Assembly (NCBI GenBank): GCA_002686365.1
Contig: NZBZ01000015.1
Location: 1 to 46,891, forward strand
Length of the DNA stretch: 46,891 bases
From: a bacterium
GTDB taxonomy: Bacteria; Patescibacteriota; Minisyncoccia; UBA6257; GWB1-50-10
Direction: 5' to 3'
In this document: one piece after another, positions 39,898-46,891 of the stretch
Layout of the letters: each line of letters starts with the position of its first letter
Numbering within the stretch: position 1 is the stretch's first letter
The notes under the pieces: model-generated
What the model saw: the letters and a program-made list of their open reading frames with translations, nothing else
Databases searched by the model: none
Told to the model about the DNA's origin: nothing
Position numbers and translations under genes: made by a program

Positions 39898-39988
39898 GTT
39901 CTGTTGGAGGATTGGATTTTGGATTGGAGCCATAAGCAATTTCGGGATTTTAAAATACGGATAGACCACGTCTTGACTGTATTTTTTG

Positions 39989-40017
39989 TTGAGAAAATGG
40001 AGGTTTGGAGGTAGAAT
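39989..40017 (+). promoter_or_regulatory. leuS promoter
   Basis: TTGAGA (39989-39994), 17 bases, TAGAAT (40012-40017). The predicted leader before the ATG at 40029 is only about five bases. A second TTGACT at 39973 has no good -10 partner. Confidence 0.5.
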
Positions 40018-40028
40018 CAGAAATATTG

Positions 40029-42905
40029 ATGAAGTACGACTTTTCTAAAATTGAGAAGAAGTGGCAGAAGGCATGGAAAGAGGAGGGTGTTTATGAGCCC
40101 TTCGACTTCGCTCAGGGTAAACCTTCTCGGAAGAGGCGAGGAAAGCCTTTTTATAATCTGATGATGTTTCCATATCCGTCTGCAGAGGGGCTGCATGTAG
40201 GGAATATGTATGCTTTTACAGGTTCGGATATTTATGGGCGGTTTCAGCGTATGCAGGGATTGGATGTATTCCAGCCAATTGGTTTGGATGGGTTTGGTAT
40301 TCATTCGGAAAATTACGCGATTAAGAAAAAGACTCATCCAGCGAAACAGGCAAAGGTTTCAGAGAAGAATTTCTACAAACAGCTTGAGGCAGTTGGAAAT
40401 GGATTTGCATGGAAAGAGAAACTTGAGACTTATGATCCGGAATATTACAAGTGGACGCAAAGAATTGTAGCGCAGTTGTTTGACGCTGGTTTAGTTGAGC
40501 GGAAGAAGGCGCCAGTTAATTGGTGTTCTTCTTGTAAGACTGTGCTTGCGGATGAGCAGGTAATTGATAATCATTGCGAGCGATGCAGTACACAGATCGA
40601 GCGCAAGGAGCTTGAACAGTGGTTTTTTAAGATTACAAAGTATGCAGACAAGCTTTTGAATAACTTGGAAAAGATTGATTGGTCAGAGAGGGTGAAGATT
40701 GCGCAGAAGAATTGGATAGGCAGGTCAGAGGGAGCTTTGATAAAATTTTCAATTTCTAATTCTCAATTTTCAATTAAGGTGTTTACAACGAGGCCGGATA
40801 CGCTATATGGTGCGACGTATATGGTTTTGGCGCCGGAGCATGAGCTGGTTGGTAAGCTAAAGGATTCTATTAAGAATTGGAAAGAGGTTCAGAAGTATGT
40901 AAAGAAGGCAGGTACTAAGACAGAGCAGGATAGGATTGCAGAGGGTAAGTTAAAGACAGGCATTGAACTTAAGGGCGTGAAAGCGGTAAATCCTGCTAAT
41001 AGTGAGGAGGTTTCTGTTTGGATTGCAGATTATGCTTTGTCTTCGTACGGGACTGGGGCAATTATGGCAGTGCCTGCGCATGATGCGCGTGATTTTGAGT
41101 TTGCGAAGAAGTTTGATTTGCCGATTCGCTATGTTATTGCGCCTTTCTTTGGAAAGCCGCGTGCTAAAGCGGAGTTTCGTAAGACAATTTCTGCAATAGT
41201 GCGAAGGAAGCAGGATGGGAAGGTTCTTCTTTTGAAATGGAAGAAGCTTGACTGGATTGCACCGCCAGTTGGAGGCATTGATAAGGGGGAGTCAGCAGAA
41301 GAAGCTGCAGAACGAGAGGTGTTAGAAGAGACGGGATATCGCGCAAAGGCAGTTCGTTTGCTTGGAGGGCCGGTTGAGTCTCACTTTTTTGCAGAAAATA
41401 AGAATGTGTGGCGTCATCGTTTGGATCAGGCTGTACTTTTAGAGGCTGGCAGTGATAAGCGTACAGAAGTTTCAAAGGAGGAGCTTGAACGGCATGAGTC
41501 TGTGTGGCTTTCGCCTAAAGAGGCGCTTCAGAAAATAACTCATGAGGAGAATAAGGTTGCGTTTCAGTATCTTTTGAGCGGAAGTGAGGTGTTTATTGGC
41601 TCTGGAAAGATGGTGAATTCTGGAAAGTTTGACGGCATGGAGTCGGGCAAGGCGAAAAAGGAGATAACTAGTTTTGTGAAAGGAAAAATGCAGATACAGT
41701 ATAAGCTTCGGGATTGGCTTATTTCTCGGCAGAGGTACTGGGGTCCGCCAATTCCTTTAGTTTTTTGTGAAAAGTGCGCCCATAAAGGAAAAACAAAAGG
41801 TGAGAAAATGAATCCGGGATGGATGTCTGTGTCTCTAGAAGATTTACCAGTGAAGCTTCCTGCGCTTGAGGATTTTCAACCAAAAGGCCCTTCGACAAGC
41901 TCAGGACAAGTGAGGGGGCCGCTTGATAAGGTGGAGAAGTTTTGGAAAACAAAGTGTCCGAAATGCAATGGAGAGGCAAGGAGAGAGACAGATGTGTCAG
42001 ATACGTTTCTGGATTCTGCGTGGTATTACATTGGGTATTTGAATCTGAAGGAGCCATTTGACAAAGCTGGAGTTAAGAAGTGGCTGCCAGTGGATATGTA
42101 TATTGGCGGAGCAGAGCATTCTGTACTTCATCTTTTGTATTCGCGATTTTTAGCAATGGCTTTGAAAGATTTAGGCCTTCTTCATTATGATGAGCCGTTT
42201 GCTAAGTTTCGGGCGCACGGACTTTTGATTAAGGAGGGCGCGAAGATGTCAAAGTCCAAGGGCAATGTAGTAAATCCTGATGAGTATATTGATAAGTTCG
42301 GGGCAGATGCTTTGCGTATGTATTTGATGTTTCTTGCTCCATTTGAGCAAGGCGGAGATTTTCGAGATCAGGGAATTTTGGGCATTACGAGGTTTCTTGA
42401 AAGGGTGTGGAGGTTTTATAATTCGGATTGCGTAGATGGTAAGGATGCTGGTCAGGTTTTGCATCAGACTGTGAAGAAGGTTACGGATGATGTTCAGGGG
42501 TTGCAGTATAATACGGCAATATCACAGCTTATGATTTGTCTCAATGCGTTTGAGGAGAAGGGCTCAGTGTCAAAAAATAATTTAGAAGTATTTTTGAAAC
42601 TACTTGCGTTGTTTGCTCCGCATGTAACAGAGGAGTTGTGGCGAGAAGTGCTTGGAAATAAAAAATCTATTCATTTGTCAGAATGGCCTAAATTTGATTC
42701 GAAGAAGATTGAGGAAGATGTATTTCAGTTGGTGGTGCAAATAAATGGAAAGACGCGGGCTGCTATGGAAACAAAGAAGGGGATTACGCAGGCTAGTGCA
42801 AAGAAGGTTGCTTTGGGAGACGAGCGCGTTTTAAAGTATCTTGACGGCAAAAAAATAAAAAAGACGATCTTTGTGAAGGATCGACTGATTAACTTTGTGG
42901 TGTAG
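40029..42905 (+). CDS. leuS: Leucyl-tRNA synthetase with an inserted Nudix domain
   Basis: This class Ia synthetase charges tRNA-Leu. 958 residues start at ATG 40029 (MKYDFSKIEKKW). Landmarks are FPYPSAEGLHVGN (HIGH, ~51-63), FTTRPDTLYGATYMVL (editing, ~251), VPAHDARDFEFA (~346), RQRYWGPPIPLVFCEKC (~566), KMSKSKGNVVNP (~739) and the C-terminal FVVQING-type end. Residues ~373-524 form an insert within the editing (CP1) domain. It carries a complete Nudix box: G, five residues, E, seven residues, REVLEETGY. Normal sequence resumes at VNSGKFDGM. Two repeat-derived segments (PFDFAQGKPSR and PSTSSGQ) and an ISNSQFSIK segment are also embedded in frame. Confidence 0.95.
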   Translation: MKYDFSKIEKKWQKAWKEEGVYEPFDFAQGKPSRKRRGKPFYNLMMFPYPSAEGLHVGNMYAFTGSDIYGRFQRMQGLDVFQPIGLDGFGIHSENYAIKKKTHPAKQAKVSEKNFYKQLEAVGNGFAWKEKLETYDPEYYKWTQRIVAQLFDAGLVERKKAPVNWCSSCKTVLADEQVIDNHCERCSTQIERKELEQWFFKITKYADKLLNNLEKIDWSERVKIAQKNWIGRSEGALIKFSISNSQFSIKVFTTRPDTLYGATYMVLAPEHELVGKLKDSIKNWKEVQKYVKKAGTKTEQDRIAEGKLKTGIELKGVKAVNPANSEEVSVWIADYALSSYGTGAIMAVPAHDARDFEFAKKFDLPIRYVIAPFFGKPRAKAEFRKTISAIVRRKQDGKVLLLKWKKLDWIAPPVGGIDKGESAEEAAEREVLEETGYRAKAVRLLGGPVESHFFAENKNVWRHRLDQAVLLEAGSDKRTEVSKEELERHESVWLSPKEALQKITHEENKVAFQYLLSGSEVFIGSGKMVNSGKFDGMESGKAKKEITSFVKGKMQIQYKLRDWLISRQRYWGPPIPLVFCEKCAHKGKTKGEKMNPGWMSVSLEDLPVKLPALEDFQPKGPSTSSGQVRGPLDKVEKFWKTKCPKCNGEARRETDVSDTFLDSAWYYIGYLNLKEPFDKAGVKKWLPVDMYIGGAEHSVLHLLYSRFLAMALKDLGLLHYDEPFAKFRAHGLLIKEGAKMSKSKGNVVNPDEYIDKFGADALRMYLMFLAPFEQGGDFRDQGILGITRFLERVWRFYNSDCVDGKDAGQVLHQTVKKVTDDVQGLQYNTAISQLMICLNAFEEKGSVSKNNLEVFLKLLALFAPHVTEELWREVLGNKKSIHLSEWPKFDSKKIEEDVFQLVVQINGKTRAAMETKKGITQASAKKVALGDERVLKYLDGKKIKKTIFVKDRLINFVV

Positions 42906-43655
42906 TTACTTTAACGTCTTCCAGAGATGGGCGAAGAGGGTCTTTTGGGTTTCAAAGAGGTTTTTGTCTTCAACGATGACTCCACGCGGGGAGTCGTTTT
43001 TATCTAAAGAGATCATGGCGATCTTGCCTTCATAGATAAAGGTGTAAGAGGGGAGTCCGCCTGTTTTTGTGAGCCAGCGGCGCTCGTCATTGCCTGCTTC
43101 TTTTCCTCCTGCGCCGATTGCAATAGCTTTGACAAAGATATTTCTTTTTATTCTTTCTTTTGTAAAGTCTGGAAATTTTTTATACAAATGCGGTCTAATG
43201 TCTGCAGAGGAGTATATTTCGTACTCCTTCTCTTTTGTTTCTTCTACAGTATCTAGGACGTCTTGAAGGATTGTTTTTATCCCATCGTGTCCTTCGTAGT
43301 ACTTCACCACAGGCCGCTCCTCGATTGCACTCCACAGAGACTTTAGTTCAGGGATAACTGCTTCTGCGTCTTTTGCTATTTCTTCAAGATTTTGTTTTCT
43401 TTTTTCTACTACGTTTTTCAGTACTTTTGGGTCTTCAGCGCTAAAGTATTGATGTTTCTCTTTGTGGTAGTAGGAAACAAGTCCATTTTTCTGCAGGGCT
43501 TTTAGGGCATCGTGTGTAGTGCCTCTGTTTATATCTGCTGCTTCTGCAATTTTTCGTACAGAAGATGGCCCTAAAGAGAGGAGGGTTAGATAGATACTTA
43601 TTTCTTTATCTGAAAGCTCAAGATCAGATAGTGTTTGTTTTATTGTGTTTGGCAT
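42906..43655 (-). CDS. TrmB-family transcriptional regulator
   Basis: This 249-residue protein has an N-terminal winged helix (LELSDKEISIYLTLLSLG, VRKIAEAADINRGTTHDAL, LVSYYHKEKHQYF), a helical linker and a C-terminal effector-like domain (YEIYSSADIRPHLYKKFPDF, then GVIVEDKNLFETQKTLF). TrmB proteins control sugar metabolism in archaea and occur widely in these bacteria. Its stop codon directly abuts the leuS stop (42905/42906), with no room for a terminator. It is divergent from the PP2C-like gene. Confidence 0.88.
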   Translation of the reverse strand: MPNTIKQTLSDLELSDKEISIYLTLLSLGPSSVRKIAEAADINRGTTHDALKALQKNGLVSYYHKEKHQYFSAEDPKVLKNVVEKRKQNLEEIAKDAEAVIPELKSLWSAIEERPVVKYYEGHDGIKTILQDVLDTVEETKEKEYEIYSSADIRPHLYKKFPDFTKERIKRNIFVKAIAIGAGGKEAGNDERRWLTKTGGLPSYTFIYEGKIAMISLDKNDSPRGVIVEDKNLFETQKTLFAHLWKTLK

Positions 43656-43709
43656 TTATTTTATTGTAGGTGGTTTTTTCTGGCCACGCTAGGGTTTTGT
43701 GTGACTTAG

Positions 43710-43738
43710 TTGACATAGGTAATGCTTTATTGTAGTGT
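43710..43738 (+). promoter_or_regulatory. Promoter of the PP2C-like gene
   Basis: TTGACA (43710-43715), 17 bases, TAGTGT (43733-43738). The leader is ~50 bases and ends in an AGGAGG ribosome-binding site (43783-43788), eight bases before ATG 43797. Confidence 0.65.
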
Positions 43739-43796
43739 AGGGTTGGCTGTTCGTCAAGTATTGTTCGACACTAGTTCATATTAGGAGGGTTGAAAG

Positions 43797-44696
43797 ATGA
43801 CCTTTCAGGGTCAGTGGTTTGCGCGGTCATAGCAGAACATATCTTCTTATGGTAAACCTAACGAGGATTTTCGTCTCTGTACTGATTCCGCGTGGGCGTT
43901 TATGGATGGAATTACTCGTCCTTCATATCCTGATTGGGGCGCCTGGATGGCAGCAAGGCTTGCTGCTCAGTCCGTTACTCACGGTTTCTCTATTCGGTGT
44001 GAGTCGTGGGAGGATGCAGAAGCTCGTGTGCGCTGTGCATTTGAGCATGCTAACAATTCTGTTAAGGTGCTCAATGAGCGTCGTGGCGCTTCCTCGCCGG
44101 ACTACTCTAGTGGGGAAGATTTTTGCGGCACAGTAGGATGTGTTTTATGGGTTCCTGCTGGCTGCGCTTTTGCTGTCTGCGGGTGGATTGGTGATTGTCT
44201 TGTATTCCATCTTCCGCATGACGGTGAGCCACAGCTTCTTACACGGAATCAGTTGGCGGAGTGGAATGCGGCGTATCATGACGTGTTCTTCGGCGGTGAG
44301 TCTATTGGGGAGGACTCGCTTGGCAGTGAAAATATGCGTCGGCTTGCGTGGCAGCGCGAGTATGTGCGCAACCGATGCGATGCTCATTTGCCGGATGGCA
44401 CTAGCATCGAGGGGTTTGGCGCGCTTACTGGTGAGCCAAATGCGTTGGACTTTGTAGAGGTTCAGTGCGTGCCGATTGCTCTTGGTGATCGGTTTGTGCT
44501 CGCGAGCGACGCCATCCGCGTCTTGGAAAACGATGGGGGGGAAGAGAGTCTTCTTTCGGTTCTAGCTGCGCTACGCGCGCTTTCGCGCAAAGAGATGGTG
44601 GATCAGTTGATTCATGCCATTCGTGAGGCTGATAAGGCTAAGGGTGTTCGGTTAGATGATGTCACTGTCGCTGTGGCAGACATGGAGGATGCGTAA
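43797..44696 (+). pseudogene. PP2C-like protein phosphatase interrupted by an in-frame TAG
   Basis: ATG 43797 has a perfect AGGAGG site. It opens MTFQGQWFARS, then TAG (43830-43832), then continues in the same frame as QNISSYGKPNEDFRLCTDSA and WAFMDG into a long open frame ending at 44696. The PP2C signature spans the region before the next ATG (43902): NED, then FMDG, later WIGDCLVFHL, DRFVLASDAI and LDDVTVAVAD. Starting at 43902 would lose the NED strand. There is no ATG, GTG or TTG between the TAG and 43902. It is therefore a nonsense-mutated gene, a leaky UAG, or a non-canonical restart. The remaining frame is intact for 288 codons, so decay must be recent if it is a pseudogene. The composition is C-rich compared with its neighbours. 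Confidence 0.65.
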
Positions 44697-44718
44697 GTCT
44701 TCTAGAATGGTGTTTTCG

Positions 44719-44750
44719 TAAGGTGTTTTCTTTGAGAGCACCTTTTTTTG
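44719..44750 (+). terminator. Intrinsic terminator after the PP2C-like gene
   Basis: The 11-pair stem aaggtgttttc / gagagcacctt (with G-U pairs) and loop ttt is followed by a T run. Confidence 0.75.
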
Positions 44751-44762
44751 TCAATAATTTTC

Positions 44763-44790
44763 TTGACACTTTTCTGCTTCTTTGTATAAT
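44763..44790 (+). promoter_or_regulatory. Promoter of the HAD hydrolase gene
   Basis: TTGACA (44763-44768), 16 bases, TATAAT (44785-44790), the strongest consensus promoter seen in the window. The leader is ~28 bases. Confidence 0.75.
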
Positions 44791-44824
44791 GGTTTTCGTT
44801 ACTAAAGTTTTACTTGGGATTTTT

Positions 44825-45457
44825 ATGAAAATATTTTTAGATTTTGACAATGTTTTTGTTAATGCTCGGAAGATTTGTAGAGACTATTTTCGTCTCTTTG
44901 TTCCGCTTGGTGTTCCGCATGAAGACGCCAGGGTGTTATATGAGGAAACGAAGTGTCAGGTAGGAAGAGATGATCCAAGACACTTTGCTAAGCTTTTATA
45001 CGAGCGATTTCCTGAAGTTAGTCAGTCCCGATTTGAGCGCGATCTTCTGCATTTCAAGTCTAAGAGTGCTCCGTATGTTTTTTCTGATTCTCGGCCTTTT
45101 TTGGAACGTTTGCAGTCAAAGGGCCTTGAGATTTTTGTTGTTTCTTATGGGGATCGTCATGGTCAGCTTACTAAGGTTTCCGGCAGCGGTCTTCGGGAGT
45201 TTTTTAAAGATGTTGTTATTGTTCCTAATGATAATGAGAAGGCAGATGCGATTTGTTCACTTTTAAATTCAAAGTCGGAAAGAGGAGTGTTTGTTGATGA
45301 TAGTAAGAGTGTCGTGGATCATGTAAAAGAGCGGATTCCTCATATTTCTGTGCTACATCTTACTCGTTTTTCAGATCAAAAAGCTTCTTCTAAGGCAGAT
45401 GTTTGTGTTCGCACTCTTGATGATGTGTTTCGATATATAGAAGAGCAGAAGGAGTAG
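44825..45457 (+). CDS. HAD-superfamily hydrolase
   Basis: 210 residues from ATG 44825; the longer frame would run over the promoter. Motif I is FLDFDNV (Asp nucleophile and second Asp, residues 5-7), motif II is IFVVSYGD (~105), the motif III Lys is in NDNEKAD (~140) and motif IV is VFVDDSKSVVDH (~158). A helical cap lies between motifs I and II. It is probably a phosphatase of a small phosphorylated metabolite or nucleotide. It is transcribed alone from its own strong promoter. Confidence 0.85.
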   Translation: MKIFLDFDNVFVNARKICRDYFRLFVPLGVPHEDARVLYEETKCQVGRDDPRHFAKLLYERFPEVSQSRFERDLLHFKSKSAPYVFSDSRPFLERLQSKGLEIFVVSYGDRHGQLTKVSGSGLREFFKDVVIVPNDNEKADAICSLLNSKSERGVFVDDSKSVVDHVKERIPHISVLHLTRFSDQKASSKADVCVRTLDDVFRYIEEQKE

Positions 45458-45498
45458 TTGGCGTTTTTGCGCGCTTTTGTCAAATATTTTTCTGCAAG

Positions 45499-45507
45499 TT
45501 ATCCACA
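45499..45507 (+). other. Perfect DnaA-box sequence
   Basis: TTATCCACA matches the consensus DnaA box exactly. Only one copy was noticed nearby, so this is not evidence for an origin; it may be chance or a DnaA-regulated promoter region. Confidence 0.35.
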
Positions 45508-45555
45508 GGCGGGCTTTTTTCTTTATTTTGCAAGGTTTTTTTGTCATGTTTTTTC

Positions 45556-45583
45556 TTGACAGTGTATGTTGTAAAGGTATACT
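45556..45583 (+). promoter_or_regulatory. Promoter of the glycosyltransferase gene
   Basis: TTGACA (45556-45561), 16 bases, TATACT (45578-45583). It leaves a ~105-base leader before ATG 45697; the leader has an open frame from 45604, but the strong ribosome-binding site favours 45697. Confidence 0.6.
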
Positions 45584-45696
45584 TGTTTGTACTAAGCAAA
45601 AGAATGAGAAGAGTATATGTTTTGTATATTCTTCTCGCTCTTTGGCAATTGGGTTTGGAAATCTTAGGTGTTTCTCTGATTGAGAAGGAAGGTGAC

Positions 45697-46758
45697 ATGA
45701 GCTTCGCTGCTTTCACGGATATTCAGGGCAGGTTCGCCCGGAATCATACCTACCTATCTGTAGGAGGAGCGGGAGACGTTTCGTTGTCTTTTGACAATAG
45801 CTTTGTTGTCGTTCCTGCTCGGAATGAAGCAGATACGGTCGGCTGGGTGCTTAAAGGACTCCTTGCTGACGGTGTGCCTCCCGAGCAGATTCTGGTAGTA
45901 GATAGCAGCTCCTTTGATGACACGGCGAAAATCGCTGCCGATCATGGAGTTGTTGTTATTGATCAGATGAAGACGATCGATAGGCATTGTCGACGCGACG
46001 CGTTTCTCGACCTTGGCATCTCGTTCAACTGGTCTAATAAGTTGCCTGACATGGACTGCGGCAAGGGGTGTGCGATCTTTGCTGCGCTGTTGTACCTTGG
46101 TGCAATCGGCGCTGCGGATGACACACGGATTTTTCTCCTGGATGCGGACATTCGTAATCTTCAGGAGCTAAATCCTTTGCGATACCTTGTCTTCGCAGAC
46201 GAAGACACTGATGGTAGACTGTCTTGTATTAAGTGCGGACATCCCAAGCGGGAGAATGAAATTCCTCTTGCGATGTGGGTTGCTGCTGCGCAGACCTTTC
46301 CTGCGCAGGCCGAGCGATACCTCCCAGTGTCGGCTTTCACCTGGCCGCTCTGCGGTCAGATGATGGTGCGGCTGGGCGCGCTCCGCAAGACTCCTATCGC
46401 AAGTGGATACTCGCTTGAGACTGTCATGCTCATGGGTCTTCTTGATCTTGTGGGTATTGATGGACTCGGTCAGGTGTGGGTCCACGGCGCCTTAGAGGAC
46501 AAGGTGGGCGATCCTCCTAAGTACATCATGATGTATGGTAAGATTGGCGTCATGATCATGAGGGTGCTTCAGCGGGAAGGAGGTCTTCCTGGCATCCTTG
46601 AGAGTGGTTTGTATACTGCTTTCAACGACTCACTGCGGGAGGCTAATGCGTTCGTGACCTCTCCAGATGGTCCGAACATCATCGCGAGAGCTAAGCCGGA
46701 GAAGCTTATCCCTCCGTTCGAGTTTCTTCGGGAAGCTTGTGCAATTACCTTTGCATGA
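45697..46758 (+). CDS. GT-A type glycosyltransferase (glucosyl-3-phosphoglycerate synthase-like)
   Basis: 353 residues from ATG 45697, preceded by GGAAGGTGAC. The GT-2-type fold opens with FVVVPARNEADTVGWVL (~34-50), then VVDSSSFDDTAKIAADHG (~67-84), GKGCAIFAAL (~120) and the metal site FLLDADIRN (DxD, ~142). The layout of KG, DAD and the later Trp/Gly-rich region resembles glucosyl- or mannosyl-3-phosphoglycerate synthases, which make compatible solutes. The exact donor and acceptor cannot be read. It is C-rich in third positions, like the PP2C-like gene, and ends in a terminator. Confidence 0.75.
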   Translation: MSFAAFTDIQGRFARNHTYLSVGGAGDVSLSFDNSFVVVPARNEADTVGWVLKGLLADGVPPEQILVVDSSSFDDTAKIAADHGVVVIDQMKTIDRHCRRDAFLDLGISFNWSNKLPDMDCGKGCAIFAALLYLGAIGAADDTRIFLLDADIRNLQELNPLRYLVFADEDTDGRLSCIKCGHPKRENEIPLAMWVAAAQTFPAQAERYLPVSAFTWPLCGQMMVRLGALRKTPIASGYSLETVMLMGLLDLVGIDGLGQVWVHGALEDKVGDPPKYIMMYGKIGVMIMRVLQREGGLPGILESGLYTAFNDSLREANAFVTSPDGPNIIARAKPEKLIPPFEFLREACAITFA

Positions 46759-46770
46759 GCATATGGTTAA

Positions 46771-46811
46771 GGGGCGTTCTTGGGTTCGTAGCTCGGAATG
46801 CCCCATTTTTT
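46771..46811 (+). terminator. Intrinsic terminator after the glycosyltransferase gene
   Basis: ggggcgttc (46771-46779) pairs with gaatgcccc (46796-46804), followed by atttttta. Confidence 0.8.
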
Positions 46812-46835
46812 ACTTTGGTTTATAATGTTTTTATT

Positions 46836-46891
46836 ATGGAAAGAGTTAGTGTAGGAATTGTTGGTGCGGGTTATATAGGCAGAGAGCATGC
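46836..46891 (+). CDS. Start of a Gfo/Idh/MocA-type NAD(P)-dependent oxidoreductase, 3' end outside window
   Basis: Only 18 codons are visible: MERVSVGIVGAGYIGREH. GxGxxG at the N-terminus after a short beta strand marks a Rossmann fold, and GAGYIGREH is typical of the Gfo/Idh/MocA family. TATAAT at 46821-46826 lies nine bases before the ATG, so a nearly leaderless message is likely. The assignment rests on very little sequence. Confidence 0.6.
   Translation, partial: MERVSVGIVGAGYIGREH

Noticed and set aside
45490-45520. Replication origin at the perfect DnaA box
   Set aside because: Only one box was seen, with no cluster and no dnaA/dnaN genes nearby.

Overview
The window looks like a chromosome fragment of a Candidate Phyla Radiation (Patescibacteria) bacterium, most likely a Parcubacteria-type lineage. 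This is inferred from the mix of reduced or half-size enzymes, a family-5 solute-binding protein without a neighbouring permease, single-pass surface proteins with DUF11-like repeats, and short repeats embedded in coding sequence. Many housekeeping genes also start with no Shine-Dalgarno sequence. TGA is used as a normal stop, so this is not a UGA-recoding lineage. No rRNA operon, CRISPR array, prophage or insertion sequence was seen. The + strand is visibly G+T rich whichever strand carries the genes, so one replichore with + as leading strand is likely.

Layout. 1-4.4 kb (+): end of a small membrane protein, a membrane-anchored Clp-type AAA+ ATPase, a half-size MFS protein, and a Nudix hydrolase whose 3' end overlaps a truncated MGMT-like gene. 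4.4-6.3 kb (-): smpB, ssrA (tmRNA), infC, rpmI, rplT, a compact translation and ribosome-rescue block. 6.4-12.9 kb: argS (+), a PQ-loop membrane protein (-), ileS (+), then a structured intergenic repeat. 12.9-20.2 kb (-): gpmI-like, YvlD-like, secG, solute-binding protein, tRNA-Leu(CAG), RNase J, trpS and three small genes. 20.3-23.3 kb (+): rpsO, NYN nuclease, pnp. 23.3-25.1 kb: a second repeat copy, three small unknown genes and a palindrome-rich gap. 25.1-29.5 kb (-): tsaD, valS, prsW. 29.6-42.9 kb (+): DoxX, recO, a DUF11-type surface protein, a third repeat copy, glyS, envelope proteins, an M16 peptidase, an AI-2E/PerM exporter, TatD and leuS. 42.9-46.9 kb: a TrmB regulator (-), a PP2C-like phosphatase gene interrupted by an in-frame TAG, a HAD hydrolase, a glycosyltransferase and the start of a Gfo/Idh-type dehydrogenase.

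Most genes serve translation and RNA turnover: six aminoacyl-tRNA synthetases, IF3, three ribosomal proteins, tmRNA/SmpB, TsaD, RNase J, PNPase and an NYN RNase. The most striking feature is that all three branched-chain synthetases carry a foreign domain inside the synthetase body. IleRS holds an intact histidine-phosphatase domain, LeuRS an intact Nudix domain inside the editing region, and ValRS an ASCH/PUA-like domain. Other notable points are a family of long-hairpin plus terminator elements sharing a GAGGTCTG..GGTA motif, repeat-derived peptides inside valS, tsaD, leuS and ileS, several promoters placed for leaderless transcripts, and likely pseudoenzymes (a gpmI-like protein and a DsbA-like protein without CxxC). 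All identifications come from reading the sequence; no database search was run.
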